Positions 51,186 to 63,752 of a stretch of 64,000 bases of DNA are shown here, piece after piece. The notes below the pieces were generated by a model, which was not told the DNA's origin, made no database searches, and saw only the letters and a program-made list of their open reading frames with translations. This DNA comes from Fulvimonas soli (lineage in GTDB: Bacteria > Pseudomonadota > Gammaproteobacteria > Xanthomonadales > Rhodanobacteraceae). The stretch is taken from the NCBI RefSeq assembly GCF_003148905.1, contig NZ_QGHC01000001.1:149128-213127 (forward strand), read 5' to 3'. The stretch's first letter is position 1, and the number at the start of each line of letters is the position of its first letter. Made by a program: the position numbers and the translations under genes.

Positions 51186-52543
51186 GCGCGATCCCGAGCC
51201 TGCGCCGGCAATCCGGCCTCACCCTGATCGAGCTGATGGTGGCGATGGTGCTGGGCCTGATCGTGGCCGCCGGCATCGTCACCGTGTTCCTCTCCACCTC
51301 CAACAGCAACCGAGCGCAGACGCAGATGGCGCGCCTGCAGGAGGAGGGGCGCTTCGCCGTCACGCAGCTCAAGGACGACCTGCGCATGGCCAACGGCCAG
51401 TACTGCACCAATTCCGGCGGCGTCGCCAAGGCCGCCGCGGCGTCGCAGGTGTACCTGGACGGCCTGCGCGCGCCCAAGATCTATGCCAAGGGCATCACTT
51501 CGGCGCTGGCCGACGTCACCACCGCTTTCGGCACCACCAGCGGAACGGTCACCTATCCGGCCGAGCCCACCAGTCCCTATTCGATGCCGTCCTTCCTGTC
51601 CATGCGGGGCTACGACTGCGGCAAGACTTCGGCCGACTGCAAGCCGATCGATCCGCATTCGTCGGTGGCGTCGATCCCCGCGATGGGCAAGGCCGTCAAC
51701 AACCGCGTCGTCGGCACCGACGTGCTCACCGTGCGCTACGTGAACGACTCGCGCGGCTGGGCGGTGGTGGACAGCGGCGTCACCGGCACCCACCTCGCCG
51801 TGGCCACTTCCAGCCCCAACGCGATCCTGAGCGTCACGCTGGCACAGGCGACATCGAGCGAGCCGCCGCCGTCGGACTTCACCGCGGGCCACTTCGCCAT
51901 GCTGGCCGACTGCTCCAACGCGCAGGTATTCGCCGTCAACAAGTCCGGCAATGTGCTGACGCCGGCCGGCGCATCCAGCAGCTTTGCCACGCCGGCGCCG
52001 ATGCAGCCCCTGTCCGCCCCCAAGCTGTTCGACTTCAACCGCGACTTCCAGACCGTCACCTACTACGTGAAGGTGGTGGACAACGGCAATGGCCAGACCA
52101 CCGGCGCCCTGGTCCGCCGAGTCAACGGCGGCGCCGGCAATCCTGGCGGCTCCGAGGACGAGCTGGTGCGCGGCGTCGAGCGGCTGGACTTCCGCTATGG
52201 CGTCGAGGACGCCGATGGCAAGGTGCGCTACCTCGACGCGGGCGCCGTCGACAAGGCCGATAGCATCAACTGCCCGCCGCAGGAGCCGGATGCCATCACT
52301 ACCAAGGGCTGCCTGTGGCGCGCGGTCAGCAGCATCGAAGTGAACATGGTCATCGACGGCCAGGTCCCGCTCTACACCATGACCGCCCCCGACATGGCCT
52401 ACACCTACGGCATCGACGGCGTGACGGCAGCGCCGCAGCCGCCTTCGTCGCACACCATCAAGCCGAGCGACCAGGGCTTCCCCGACCCGATGATCCGCCG
52501 CGAATTCACCGCCGTGGTGTCGGTGCGCAACTTCAACCCCTGA
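51182..52543 (+). CDS. pilW: type IV pilus assembly protein PilW
   Basis: 453 residues from GTG. Prepilin motif SGLTLIELMVAMVLGLIVA with Glu5, followed by a large C-terminal domain typical of Xanthomonadales PilW (about 350-450 residues). Segments such as EEGRFAVTQLKDDLRMANG are family-like. Membrane-anchored before assembly. Overlaps pilV by 4 nt. Confidence 0.92.
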   Translation: MSAIPSLRRQSGLTLIELMVAMVLGLIVAAGIVTVFLSTSNSNRAQTQMARLQEEGRFAVTQLKDDLRMANGQYCTNSGGVAKAAAASQVYLDGLRAPKIYAKGITSALADVTTAFGTTSGTVTYPAEPTSPYSMPSFLSMRGYDCGKTSADCKPIDPHSSVASIPAMGKAVNNRVVGTDVLTVRYVNDSRGWAVVDSGVTGTHLAVATSSPNAILSVTLAQATSSEPPPSDFTAGHFAMLADCSNAQVFAVNKSGNVLTPAGASSSFATPAPMQPLSAPKLFDFNRDFQTVTYYVKVVDNGNGQTTGALVRRVNGGAGNPGGSEDELVRGVERLDFRYGVEDADGKVRYLDAGAVDKADSINCPPQEPDAITTKGCLWRAVSSIEVNMVIDGQVPLYTMTAPDMAYTYGIDGVTAAPQPPSSHTIKPSDQGFPDPMIRREFTAVVSVRNFNP

Positions 52544-52583
52544 AGCCGACGGGGCCGACGTTTCCATGATCCGGAGCATTCCC

Positions 52584-53243
52584 ATGATCCAGCCACGCCA
52601 TTTCCACGGCATGCGCCGCGCACAGCGCGGCGTGGTGCTGATGGTCGCGCTGATCTTCCTCGTGCTGTTGACCATCCTGGCCATCAGCGCCGCGGGCCGG
52701 TCGCTGCTGCAGGAACGCATGGTCGGCGGCCTGCACAACGCCCAGCTGGCGGAGATGAGCGCCGAGACCGCGCTGCGCGGCGCGGAGTGGAAGCTGTGGA
52801 CCAGCACCTCCAAGCTCACCAGCACGCCGCTGCTCTGCGGCACCGGCGTGCTGGCCGGCAGCTGCTACCGCTACGACCCTTCCAATACGGCCATCTACGG
52901 CGCCACCGGCACCGTCACCAAATTCCGCACCAGCCCGACCTGGGTCGCCACGGGGGCGCAGACCTACAAGGGGCCCGGCAACAGCCGCGACTACACCAGC
53001 CCGGACAGTAGTCGCCTCACCAGCAAGCTGGCCAGGAATCCGGTCTACCTGATCGAGGACATGGGCGTGGAGCTGCCGCCCGGGGTCAGCAGCGGCCTGC
53101 ACGAGTCGGGGGCCACCGGCAGCGGCAGCGGCGGCGCCGGCAGCACCAGCCGCCATATCTACCGCATCACTGCCCGCGCCACGGGCGGCACTGACAACAC
53201 GGTGCGCGTGCTGGAAAGCACGTTCGCCGCCAAGAGCAACTGA
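52584..53243 (+). CDS. pilX: type IV pilus minor pilin PilX
   Basis: 219 residues. N-terminal AQRGVVLMVALIFLVLLTIL is the PilX hydrophobic segment (PilX lacks the usual Glu5 pattern), followed by QERMVGGLHNAQLAEMSAETALRGAE, the conserved PilX_N domain. ATG 52584 is preferred because GGAG lies 8 nt upstream; ATG 52566 would add six residues. A Gly/Ser-rich loop is near the C-terminus. Confidence 0.88.
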   Translation: MIQPRHFHGMRRAQRGVVLMVALIFLVLLTILAISAAGRSLLQERMVGGLHNAQLAEMSAETALRGAEWKLWTSTSKLTSTPLLCGTGVLAGSCYRYDPSNTAIYGATGTVTKFRTSPTWVATGAQTYKGPGNSRDYTSPDSSRLTSKLARNPVYLIEDMGVELPPGVSSGLHESGATGSGSGGAGSTSRHIYRITARATGGTDNTVRVLESTFAAKSN

Positions 53244-53259
53244 GTCGGAGCCCTACGCC

Positions 53260-56200
53260 ATGCGTATCCGTCGTTTCGTCCCGGGCCGCAAGCACGCGCT
53301 GGCCGTCGGTTTCGCGCTGACGCTGGCGGGTGGGTTGTCCGCACCCTTCACCCCGGAAGCCAACGCAGGCGCCGCGCAGATGCTGGCGCTGTCCACCTTG
53401 GCGGGTGCCGCCGCGGCCAGCACGGCGGCTCCGCCCGTGGGCGCCGTGGAGCTCAGCCCCACGCCGCCGAACGACACCCAGGCGGTAGCGCCGAACATCG
53501 TGGTGACGTTCGACGATTCCGGGTCGATGGCCAATAACTATATGGGCGACAACCGCCCCTACGATTCCGGCAGCTGGTCGGGGCCATGGCGCTGCGCGGG
53601 CGTGATCGATCCACGGATCGCCGACTCGAACGACATTCGTTCCAGTGCGATGAACGGTGTCTACTACAACCCCAATGTGATCTATTCGCCACCGAAGAAG
53701 GCGGATGGCACGTCGTTCCCCGATGCTGATGCCTCGCTCAAGCGAGTGCCGGAAGACGGCATCGGTGTCAATCGACCCTATAACAAGATAACCCTGGCAA
53801 GCACGGGTGGCTACAACAACAATCCCAACGGTGATGTGGACACGTCGGTCGCCACAGACCTGACCGGAACGACCACCACCACTTATCCCAAGATCAAGAC
53901 GACTTATGTCAGGTTCGGCGACCAAAGTGTCTGCCCGGCCAACGCGGATGCAGGTTCATGTACCACGGCATCTTCCGGTCAAATAAATAAAGGGACCTCC
54001 AGGAGGCCGAAATATACCTATGTATACTTCATCAAAAATTATGATGGAAGTACGGGGAGTGGTTTCTCAACGATCTATTATGGCATCAATCTCTCCGTTC
54101 AAAATTCAAGTGGAAAGAATTATACGGAGGTCGACGGGGACCAAACCAGCGTCAATACGACTATTACCAGCCAGTACACAACCTGGACCGTAACGGTCGA
54201 CGATACGACAAAAAGGCCGACCGTCACGGACAATCGCTGGAAGTGCGGCTATGGCAGTTCGCCGATGGATCCGACCCAGACGGGTCCAGACGGCCATGCC
54301 TATCCCAATGGGGGCCCGTACTATTACCGCTACAAATCGTCCGCGCCGACGATCACCACGGATTCGTATGGCCGTCCGGACAGCAATGGCCTCGGCAACC
54401 TCTACAACAAGGACAACTGGGAGGCCGTGGCGGTCCCCAACACCAACGTGACGATCAACGGCGTGACGGTGAACCAGTGGCAGAACTTCGCCAACTGGTA
54501 CGCCTACTACCGGACGCGCAACCTGATGACGCGCACGTCGCTTTCGAGAGTGTTTGGCGGGCTGGGTACCGCCACGCCATCGGGGGGGTACGGTAATTCG
54601 TTCCGGGTGGCCTGGCAGAACCTGTATACCGGCGACACGTTCCACCTGCAGGACAGCACGATCATTTCCAGCCTCTATGACCTCAACTCGCCGGCGTGCG
54701 ATCCGAGCTCGGTGAAACCCTCGGACGTGGCGTTGCAGACCACCACGCCTTACAGAACCGAGCCCAACTGCTATCGCAGCGGCTTCTTCAACTGGATTTT
54801 CGGGGTCGACGCCACCAGCGACACGCCGGCGCGTGCCGCCGCGATCCGTGCCGGCAAGTTCTTCCAGCGCGGTTACAACGCATCGACCAAAAAGGGCAAC
54901 ACCGGCGCCAGCGGCGATCTGCACGATCCCTATTGGGAGCCGCCGGCGGACAGCACCGCCGACGGTCTGGAACTGGTCTGCCGCCAGAACTTCCACATGC
55001 TTGTGACCGACGGCTACTGGAACGAAAGCAGCAATTACACCATCCCCGACATCAAGAACTCGACGGCGAGCACGACCTTGCCGGACGGCACCGAATACTC
55101 GAATACGGCGGCCGAGTCGCGCGTGTTCTGGGACGTCCAGGGAAACAGCCAGTACACGCCCTCCCAGGCCGACATCGCCTTCCACTACTGGGCGACCAAC
55201 CTGCGCCCGGACCTCTACGACTCGGCCAACGGCAAGGTCGTGCCGCCCTACATGCCGGACGCGACCACCGGCGTGGTGTCGGGTGCGACGTCCACCACGC
55301 TGGAAAAGTATTTCAACCCCAACAACGACCCGGCCAACTGGCCGCACATGGTCGAGTACATGGTGACGCTGGGCGTGCCAGGCAAGCTTACTTATTCGAG
55401 CGACGTGGACTGCAACAAGACCAGCAGCAATGACATCTGCGCTCTACGCCAGGGAAATAGCAATTCCTCTGGCGCCAAAGGTTGGCCCGCTCCCAAGAAC
55501 AACGATCCGACCGGCATTGACGACACCTGGCACGCCGCCGTCAACAGCCGCGGCGCTTACTTCAATGCCGCCAATCCGCAAGATCTGGTGGACCAGCTGA
55601 GCTCGATCCTGACGAACATCAGCGCGCGCAGCGCGCCGGCGACGACGGGAGCCATCAACACATCGGTGCTTACGTCGGGAGCTCTCGGCTTCAATACGGG
55701 CTACAGCACGGCCGACTGGACCGGCACGATGCAGGCGGTCACGGTCAATGCCGACGGCACGACTTCCGCTTCCGCGGCGTGGGACGCCGGTTCCATCCTG
55801 GACAACAAGGACAAGACGCCGCCTGATGACAGGACCATTCTTACCGCGAAGGAGGACAGCAGCGGCAACTTCGCCGGCGGCGTGGAATTCAAGACATTCG
55901 ACAGCCTGGACAGCGCCGGCAAGACCTTGCTTGGCGGCACGCCGGCCAGCGTCGACCCGGACAACGACACCGGGCAGACCCGTGTCGAATACCTGCGTGG
56001 CGACCGCAGCAAGGAAGGCACGACCTTCCGCGCGCGCAACCATCTGCTCGGCGCGATCATCGGTTCGCAGCCCGTCTACGTGTCCTATCCCGCCAGTGGC
56101 TACCGCAACACCTGGCCGTCAGGTTCGCCGGAGCAGAAGGCGATGGCCAATGACGACGCGAACTGCGGCAGCAGCACTCCGTCCACCTGCCACAGCTACG

Positions 56201-57774
56201 AGTATTTCGTGCAGGATCACCTCAGTCGCAAGGCGGCCGTATACGTGGGCGCGAACGACGGCATGCTGCACGCCTTCGATGCCTCCGAGTACGAGGACAC
56301 CGACACTACGCCCAGCACTGTCAAGCCGACCGCGGATGCGGGCAAGGAGCTTTTTGCTTACGTGCCGCGCTCGGTCTATGGCAACTTGGGCAACCTGACG
56401 GTCAAGAACAACTTCAAGTTCATGCCGACGGTGGACGGGATTCCGGTGACGCGCGACGTGTTCTTCAGCCAGGACACCACCACGCCGGTGGCGACCAGCA
56501 AGGGCTGGCACACCATCCTGGTCGGTGGGCTGCGGCTGGGCGGCCGCGGCATATACGCGCTGGACATCACCGATCCGACCGGCATGTCGGCGGGCAAGGT
56601 GCTGTGGGAGTTCAATGCCGATCAGCCCGATCAGGGGGCTTGGACCGACGACCTGGGCAACAGCAATCCAGGCGGCAAGCCGTCCGACCTCGGCTATACC
56701 TATGGCCAGCCGAACATCGGCCGCCTGGCCAACGGCAAGTGGGTGGTGCTGGTGCCGGTCGGCTATTTCCCGGACTGCAGCAAGGCGCCGTTCACTGCCG
56801 CCACCTGTTCCTATCCGGCGGCGGCATCGAACAAGTTCAGCTCGCTGTTCATCCTGGATGCGCAGACCGGCAAGCTGATCCGCGAGATAACGACGCCCGA
56901 TCCGGACAAGGTGTCCGGCGCAGTAGCCAGCCATGGCCTGGCCACGCCGGTGCTGGGAGACTACAACGACGACCAGATCGACGATGTGGCTTTCGCCGGC
57001 GACCTTGACGGCAACCTGTGGCGCTTCGACCTGAGTTCTTCCAAACCGAACTCGTGGAGCGTCTCGCTGGCCTACCAGCCGGCGACCGCCGGCGTGCAGC
57101 CGATCACCTCGATGCCGCGCCTGTTCGGCGATCCGGCGACCAACAAGTTCATCGTGGTGTTCGGCACGGGCAAGTACCTGGGAGCCGGCGACAACACCAG
57201 CGGCAGCGCGTCGACGCAGGCGGTCTACGGCATCCGCGATCTCGGCAAGACGGTGAAGATCGGCGACTTGGTGCAGCAGACGCTCAGCGAGGCCACCGCC
57301 GACGACAACAAGACGGTCGCACGGGGACTGACCAACAATAAGGTGCCGGCCGACAAGGGAGGCTGGTATTTCAATCTTGGGCCGAGTGATTCGTCCAAGG
57401 GCGAACGTGTGGTGGTGACGCCGGGCGCCCTGTTCGATACCGGACGCGCGGTGATCCAGACCCTGATCCCGGGTACCAACGATCCCTGCAGCGCCAGCAT
57501 CCAGGGCGCGGTGATGGTGGTGGATGCGGCCACCGGCGGTTCGGGGGGCGGCTTGACTGGGCCGGCGGTCGCTGCCTGGAAGACAGGCGCTACCTCGGTT
57601 GTCGGCGGCCGCGTCAACAATCCACGCACGACCGGCACGGTGCCGCTGGCGACAACGGTCGGCGGTGGTACCGTGCTGATTCCGGGCCTCAAGCTGTCCG
57701 GTGGCGACAGCGTGCTGAACATCAACGATGCGGTATGGCGCCGTCGTTCGTGGCGGGAGGTCAACAATGATTGA
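53260..57774 (+). CDS. pilY1: type IV pilus tip adhesin PilY1
   Basis: 1504 residues, exported (signal peptide about 1-37). N-terminal von Willebrand A-like region with a MIDAS motif FDDSGSM (Asp86, Ser87, Ser89); C-terminal PilC/PilY beta-propeller (about 950-1450) with a calcium-binding loop DYNDDQIDDVAFAGD at about 1234-1248. It sits at the pilus tip, mediating adhesion and controlling retraction and surface sensing. Residues about 225-330 are encoded by DNA much richer in A+T than the rest. Lies 16 nt after pilX and overlaps or abuts pilE. Confidence 0.93.
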   Translation: MRIRRFVPGRKHALAVGFALTLAGGLSAPFTPEANAGAAQMLALSTLAGAAAASTAAPPVGAVELSPTPPNDTQAVAPNIVVTFDDSGSMANNYMGDNRPYDSGSWSGPWRCAGVIDPRIADSNDIRSSAMNGVYYNPNVIYSPPKKADGTSFPDADASLKRVPEDGIGVNRPYNKITLASTGGYNNNPNGDVDTSVATDLTGTTTTTYPKIKTTYVRFGDQSVCPANADAGSCTTASSGQINKGTSRRPKYTYVYFIKNYDGSTGSGFSTIYYGINLSVQNSSGKNYTEVDGDQTSVNTTITSQYTTWTVTVDDTTKRPTVTDNRWKCGYGSSPMDPTQTGPDGHAYPNGGPYYYRYKSSAPTITTDSYGRPDSNGLGNLYNKDNWEAVAVPNTNVTINGVTVNQWQNFANWYAYYRTRNLMTRTSLSRVFGGLGTATPSGGYGNSFRVAWQNLYTGDTFHLQDSTIISSLYDLNSPACDPSSVKPSDVALQTTTPYRTEPNCYRSGFFNWIFGVDATSDTPARAAAIRAGKFFQRGYNASTKKGNTGASGDLHDPYWEPPADSTADGLELVCRQNFHMLVTDGYWNESSNYTIPDIKNSTASTTLPDGTEYSNTAAESRVFWDVQGNSQYTPSQADIAFHYWATNLRPDLYDSANGKVVPPYMPDATTGVVSGATSTTLEKYFNPNNDPANWPHMVEYMVTLGVPGKLTYSSDVDCNKTSSNDICALRQGNSNSSGAKGWPAPKNNDPTGIDDTWHAAVNSRGAYFNAANPQDLVDQLSSILTNISARSAPATTGAINTSVLTSGALGFNTGYSTADWTGTMQAVTVNADGTTSASAAWDAGSILDNKDKTPPDDRTILTAKEDSSGNFAGGVEFKTFDSLDSAGKTLLGGTPASVDPDNDTGQTRVEYLRGDRSKEGTTFRARNHLLGAIIGSQPVYVSYPASGYRNTWPSGSPEQKAMANDDANCGSSTPSTCHSYEYFVQDHLSRKAAVYVGANDGMLHAFDASEYEDTDTTPSTVKPTADAGKELFAYVPRSVYGNLGNLTVKNNFKFMPTVDGIPVTRDVFFSQDTTTPVATSKGWHTILVGGLRLGGRGIYALDITDPTGMSAGKVLWEFNADQPDQGAWTDDLGNSNPGGKPSDLGYTYGQPNIGRLANGKWVVLVPVGYFPDCSKAPFTAATCSYPAAASNKFSSLFILDAQTGKLIREITTPDPDKVSGAVASHGLATPVLGDYNDDQIDDVAFAGDLDGNLWRFDLSSSKPNSWSVSLAYQPATAGVQPITSMPRLFGDPATNKFIVVFGTGKYLGAGDNTSGSASTQAVYGIRDLGKTVKIGDLVQQTLSEATADDNKTVARGLTNNKVPADKGGWYFNLGPSDSSKGERVVVTPGALFDTGRAVIQTLIPGTNDPCSASIQGAVMVVDAATGGSGGGLTGPAVAAWKTGATSVVGGRVNNPRTTGTVPLATTVGGGTVLIPGLKLSGGDSVLNINDAVWRRRSWREVNND

Positions 57775-57790
57775 TGTCAGGGGACGGGGA

Positions 57791-58213
57791 ATGAATCGAC
57801 AGCGCGGTTTCACCCTGGTCGAGCTGATGGTGGTGGTGGTGATCATCGCCATCCTCGCTTCCTTCGCGGTGCCGGCCTACCTGCGCTACGGCATCCGGGC
57901 GAGGCGCGTGGACGGGCAGGAGCTGCTGCTGCGCGTGGCCAACGCGCAGGAGCGCTACTACGCGACCAACAACCACTACGGTTCGCTCGACCAGCTCGGC
58001 TACACCACGGCCGATTCGCGGCTTTCCGAGAAGAGCTACTACAGCCTGTCGATGGACCCGGCCTCGGACAGCACGTCGGCGCAGGCCTTCACCGCCACTG
58101 CCACGCCAGTGGCGGGCGGGCCGCAGGCGAAGGACGACTGCAAGAATCTCACCATCAACAGTGCGGGCGTGAAAGGACAGAGCGGCAGCACGACCAACGG
58201 CAGCTGCTGGTGA
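57791..58213 (+). CDS. pilE: type IV pilin PilE
   Basis: 140 residues. Leader MNRQRG, then FTLVELMVVVVIIAILASFAVPAY, a standard prepilin N-terminus with Glu5; conserved YYATNNHYGSLDQLGY and a C-terminal disulfide pair (Cys in KDDCKNL and GSCW). This start gives a normal six-residue leader; ATG 57767 is also possible. Minor pilin of the pilVWXY1E group. Confidence 0.9.
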   Translation: MNRQRGFTLVELMVVVVIIAILASFAVPAYLRYGIRARRVDGQELLLRVANAQERYYATNNHYGSLDQLGYTTADSRLSEKSYYSLSMDPASDSTSAQAFTATATPVAGGPQAKDDCKNLTINSAGVKGQSGSTTNGSCW

Positions 58214-58815
58214 CGGCCATGCATCCCTCCCCGAAGAAAGCGCGCGGCTTCTCCCTGCTGGAACTGATGGTGGCCCTGGCGGTGGCGTCGATCCTGGCGG
58301 TGGTCGCCGCGCCCAGCTTCCGCGACATGCTGCGGAGGAACAAGGTGAGCGCGACCAGCAATGCCTTGCTGGCCGACCTGGCCTACGCTCGCAGCGAGGC
58401 GATCAATCGGGGCAACATCGTCTCTATCTGCCCCAGTACCGACCAAAAGTCATGCACGTCCAGCAGTACGGCCTACGAGTCGGGATGGATCATCTACACG
58501 TACGTGCCTGGCAAGGGCAAGGCCAATACCGCCTATGACAACAGCGACAGCAGCAACATCCTGCTGCGGGCCAGCAACGCGCGCGACAACGTTTCGATCC
58601 GGTCCGTGGACAGCACGATCGTGAGCTTCGGCTCCCAGGGGCAGACCCAGCCGTCCAGCAAGCAGTTCAAGTTCGATGTGTGTTTCCTCCCCCCGGGTGT
58701 TTCGGGCAGCGGCAGCAGCACGGACAAGGTGCCGGGCGCGATGCTCACGGTGAACGCCTCCGGCAGCGCCAGCTCGAAGTCGTTGCCGGTGCAGACGACC
58801 TGCGTGCCGAGCTGA
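58210..58815 (+). CDS. fimT: FimT/GspH-like minor pilin
   Basis: 201 residues. Leader KKARG, cleavage before FSLLELMVALAVASILAVVA, Glu5 present, then PSFRDMLRRNKV and NALLADLAYARSEAINRG, the GspH/FimT core. GTG 58210 overlaps pilE by 4 nt; ATG 58219 is an alternative. FimT proteins can bind DNA for natural transformation. It is usually the first gene in this operon in Xanthomonas, here the last. Confidence 0.88.
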   Translation: MTAMHPSPKKARGFSLLELMVALAVASILAVVAAPSFRDMLRRNKVSATSNALLADLAYARSEAINRGNIVSICPSTDQKSCTSSSTAYESGWIIYTYVPGKGKANTAYDNSDSSNILLRASNARDNVSIRSVDSTIVSFGSQGQTQPSSKQFKFDVCFLPPGVSGSGSSTDKVPGAMLTVNASGSASSKSLPVQTTCVPS

Positions 58816-58847
58816 ACGTCTCTTCGGGGCGTCATGGGCCAACGAAA

Positions 58848-58869
58848 AAGGCCACCGCGAGGTGGCCTT
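58848..58869. terminator. pilus operon terminator
   Basis: 9-bp stem AAGGCCACC / GGTGGCCTT with a GCGA loop; followed by CTTCGTC on the plus strand and by TTTTTCGTT on the minus strand, so it also ends tRNA-Val. Confidence 0.8.
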
Positions 58870-58883
58870 CTTCGTCGATTCGA

Positions 58884-58958
58884 TGGTGGGCGGTACAAGG
58901 ATCGAACTTGTGACACCTGCCGTGTGAAGGCAGTGCTCTACCGCTGAGCTAACCGCCC
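58884..58958 (-). tRNA. tRNA-Val(CAC)
   Basis: 75 nt with encoded CCA. Acceptor GGGCGGT / ACCGCCC, D arm GCTC...GAGC, anticodon stem CTGCC / GGCAG with loop TTCACAC (anticodon CAC, codon GTG), T arm ACAAG TTCGATC CTTGT. All stems pair. Confidence 0.96.
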
Positions 58959-59062
58959 GCCGGGAGCGCGCAACTATACGGGGTGCCGGTGCGGCGGTCA
59001 AGCGGGGTGGCGGGGGCGGTTGCTACAATCCGCGGCCCCCCCGTCCATCAGATGCCGCAGCC

Positions 59063-59392
59063 ATGCACGAAGTCCTGACCTCGTTTCACCTCGTGACCAT
59101 CACGCCGTGGAAGCTGATCGGCTATCTCGGCACCTTCCTGTTCACCGCGCGCTGGTTCGTGCAGTTCTACGCGACCAGGAAGCAGAAGAAGGTGGTGGTG
59201 CCGATGATGTTCTGGTACCTGTCGGTCAGCGGCAGCCTGCTCACGCTGATCTATTTCATCTGGGGCAAGAACGACTCGGTGGGCATCATCCAGACCGCCT
59301 TCCCGATGTTCGTGTCGGTCTACAACGTGTTCGCCCATCTGCGCTCGCGCAAGCCGGAGACGGTGGCGCCGGGCGGGCCGGAGGAAAGCTGA
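59063..59392 (+). CDS. LAB_N (lipid A biosynthesis N-terminal domain) membrane protein
   Basis: 109 residues with three membrane segments. The LAB_N motif is LIGYLGTFLFTARWFVQFYA followed by TRKQKKVVVPMMFWYLSVSG and LLTLIYFIWGKNDSVG. Such small proteins are found alone or fused to glycosyltransferases; their exact role in lipid A modification is not established. TACAAT at 59024-59029 is a plausible -10. Confidence 0.88.
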   Translation: MHEVLTSFHLVTITPWKLIGYLGTFLFTARWFVQFYATRKQKKVVVPMMFWYLSVSGSLLTLIYFIWGKNDSVGIIQTAFPMFVSVYNVFAHLRSRKPETVAPGGPEES

Positions 59393-59525
59393 GCGGGCGT
59401 CCCGGCTGGTCTGGCTGGGTGGCCGGCGGCGGTGTCTCTTGGCCTATCGGCCGTAACGGTGGCGCCGGCCCCTGTCCTGAGGGGATCAGGCGGTGGGTAG
59501 CGCGTGTCGTCGCCGTTTTTGATTC

Positions 59526-59628
59526 GTCATTCCGGCCTGTGCCGGAATGACGGGCGGAGGTCGTGGGCGTATCGGTGGGATCGCAAGAGTGGCCCCTCAC
59601 CCCGGCCCTCTCCCCGGAGGGGAGAGGG
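59526..59628. repeat. family A and family B palindromes
   Basis: Perfect family A palindrome GTCATTCCGGC-CTGT-GCCGGAATGAC (59526-59551) and a family B copy (59591-59628, CTCTCCCCGGAGGGGAGAG core). They occupy the 298-nt gap between the convergent LAB_N and metH genes; nothing else is seen there. Confidence 0.85.
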
Positions 59629-59690
59629 GGCAAGACCCGGCGCAGGGCTGTCGCTTGCGCATCTCCCGCCGTACCGGGAGGGAGGGCGGT

Positions 59691-62489
<2,799 letters not shown>

Positions 62490-62503
62490 GCGTTCGCTTT
62501 GGC

Positions 62504-62637
62504 TTCCTCTCCCCTCCGGGGAGAGGAATGAGGTGAGGGGGCGGGGCTTGCGGCGGTGCCGATCGAAGCGCGCTCCGGGGGGAGGGTGGCGCAAGAGCGG
62601 TCCCTCACCCCGGCCCTCTCCCCGGCGGGGAGAGGGA
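62504..62637. repeat. inverted pair of family B palindromes between the two metH genes
   Basis: CTCTCCCCTCCGGGGAGAG core with tail ATGAGGTGAGGG (62504-62540) and inverted CTCTCCCCGGCGGGGAGAG (62600-62637). They fill most of the 169-nt gap between the two parts of methionine synthase. Confidence 0.85.
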
Positions 62638-62658
62638 GCAAGGCGCGTGCGCTTCGCA

Positions 62659-63741
62659 TCATGCCGCTTCGGCGTTGTCCGACGGCAGCGCGCGCGGCGC
62701 CACGCCGCGCACCGCCTCGGCGATCGCCGCGATGTGCGCCGGCGTGGTGCCGCAGCAGCCGCCGACCAGGTTGAGCAGGCCGTCGCGGGCGAAGCCGCCG
62801 ATCACCGCCGCCATCTGCTCCGGCGTCTCGTCGTATTCGCCGAAGGCGTTGGGCAGGCCGGCGTTGGGATGCGTGCTGACGTAGCACTCGGCGATGCTGG
62901 CCAGCGTCTGCACGTGCGGGCGCAGGTCGGCCGCGCCCAGCGCGCAGTTGAAGCCCACCGACAGCGGGCGCGCGTGGCGCACGGAGTAATAGAACGCCTC
63001 GGCGGTCTGCCCCGACAGCGTGCGGCCGGAGCGGTCGGTGATGGTCCCCGAGATCATCACCGGCAGCCGCGCGCCGCGCGCGCGGAACAGTTCGCTGAGC
63101 GCGAACAGCGCGGCCTTGGCGTTGAGCGTGTCGAAGATGGTCTCGACCATGATCAGGTCCGCGCCGCCGTCGATCAGGCCGCTTGCCGATTCGGTGTAGT
63201 TGGCCGCCAGCTCGCCGAAGCTCACGTTGCGGAAGCCGGGGTCGTTGACGTCGGGCGAGAGCGAGGCGGTGCGGCTGGTGGGGCCGAGCACGCCGATCGA
63301 GAAGCGCGGCTTGTGCGGCGTGCGCGCCGTCATCGCGTCGCAGGCCTCGCGCGCCACCTGCGCGCCGGCCCTGTTCAGCTCGTAGGCCAGGTGCTCCAGG
63401 TGGTAGTCGGCCTGGCTGATGCGGGTGGAGTTGAAGGTGTTGGTCTCGACCAGGTCGGCGCCGGCCTCCAGGTAGGCCTCGTGCACGCCGCGGATGATCG
63501 CCGGCTGGGTCAGCGTGAGCAGGTCGTTGTTGCCCTTGAGGTCGCAGCCGGGGTGGTCGTGGTGCGCTGCATGCTCGCCGTCGCGGCCGTGCTCGAAGCG
63601 CTCGCCGCGGAAGCTCGCCTCGTCGAGGCGGTGGCCCTGCAGCATGGTGCCCATGCCGCCGTCGAGGACCAGGATGCGCTCGCGCAGCGCCGCCTCGATC
63701 AGCGCGACACGTTCGGGATGCAGCCAGGGCAGTTGGCTCAT
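62659..63741 (-). CDS. metH: methionine synthase, homocysteine-binding part
   Basis: 360 residues, equal to the first domain of E. coli MetH. TIM barrel with [26 protein letters not shown] and zinc cysteines in VGFNCALGA and [11 protein letters not shown]. It binds homocysteine and must take the methyl group from the B12 of the separate downstream protein. The gene order on the minus strand is methyltransferase-domain gene, this gene, large metH part, so all three are probably one operon. The split is a known arrangement in Xanthomonadaceae. Confidence 0.94.
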   Translation of the reverse strand: MSQLPWLHPERVALIEAALRERILVLDGGMGTMLQGHRLDEASFRGERFEHGRDGEHAAHHDHPGCDLKGNNDLLTLTQPAIIRGVHEAYLEAGADLVETNTFNSTRISQADYHLEHLAYELNRAGAQVAREACDAMTARTPHKPRFSIGVLGPTSRTASLSPDVNDPGFRNVSFGELAANYTESASGLIDGGADLIMVETIFDTLNAKAALFALSELFRARGARLPVMISGTITDRSGRTLSGQTAEAFYYSVRHARPLSVGFNCALGAADLRPHVQTLASIAECYVSTHPNAGLPNAFGEYDETPEQMAAVIGGFARDGLLNLVGGCCGTTPAHIAAIAEAVRGVAPRALPSDNAEAA

Positions 63742-63752
63742 GGCGGTGTCCT

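Noticed and set aside
56119-57852. Open frame antisense to pilY1
   Set aside because: Antisense shadow; pilY1 propeller and calcium loop are coded on the plus strand here.
59020-59550. Open frame of 176 codons overlapping the LAB_N gene
   Set aside because: Shifted frame of LAB_N plus repeat DNA, with no recognisable domain.
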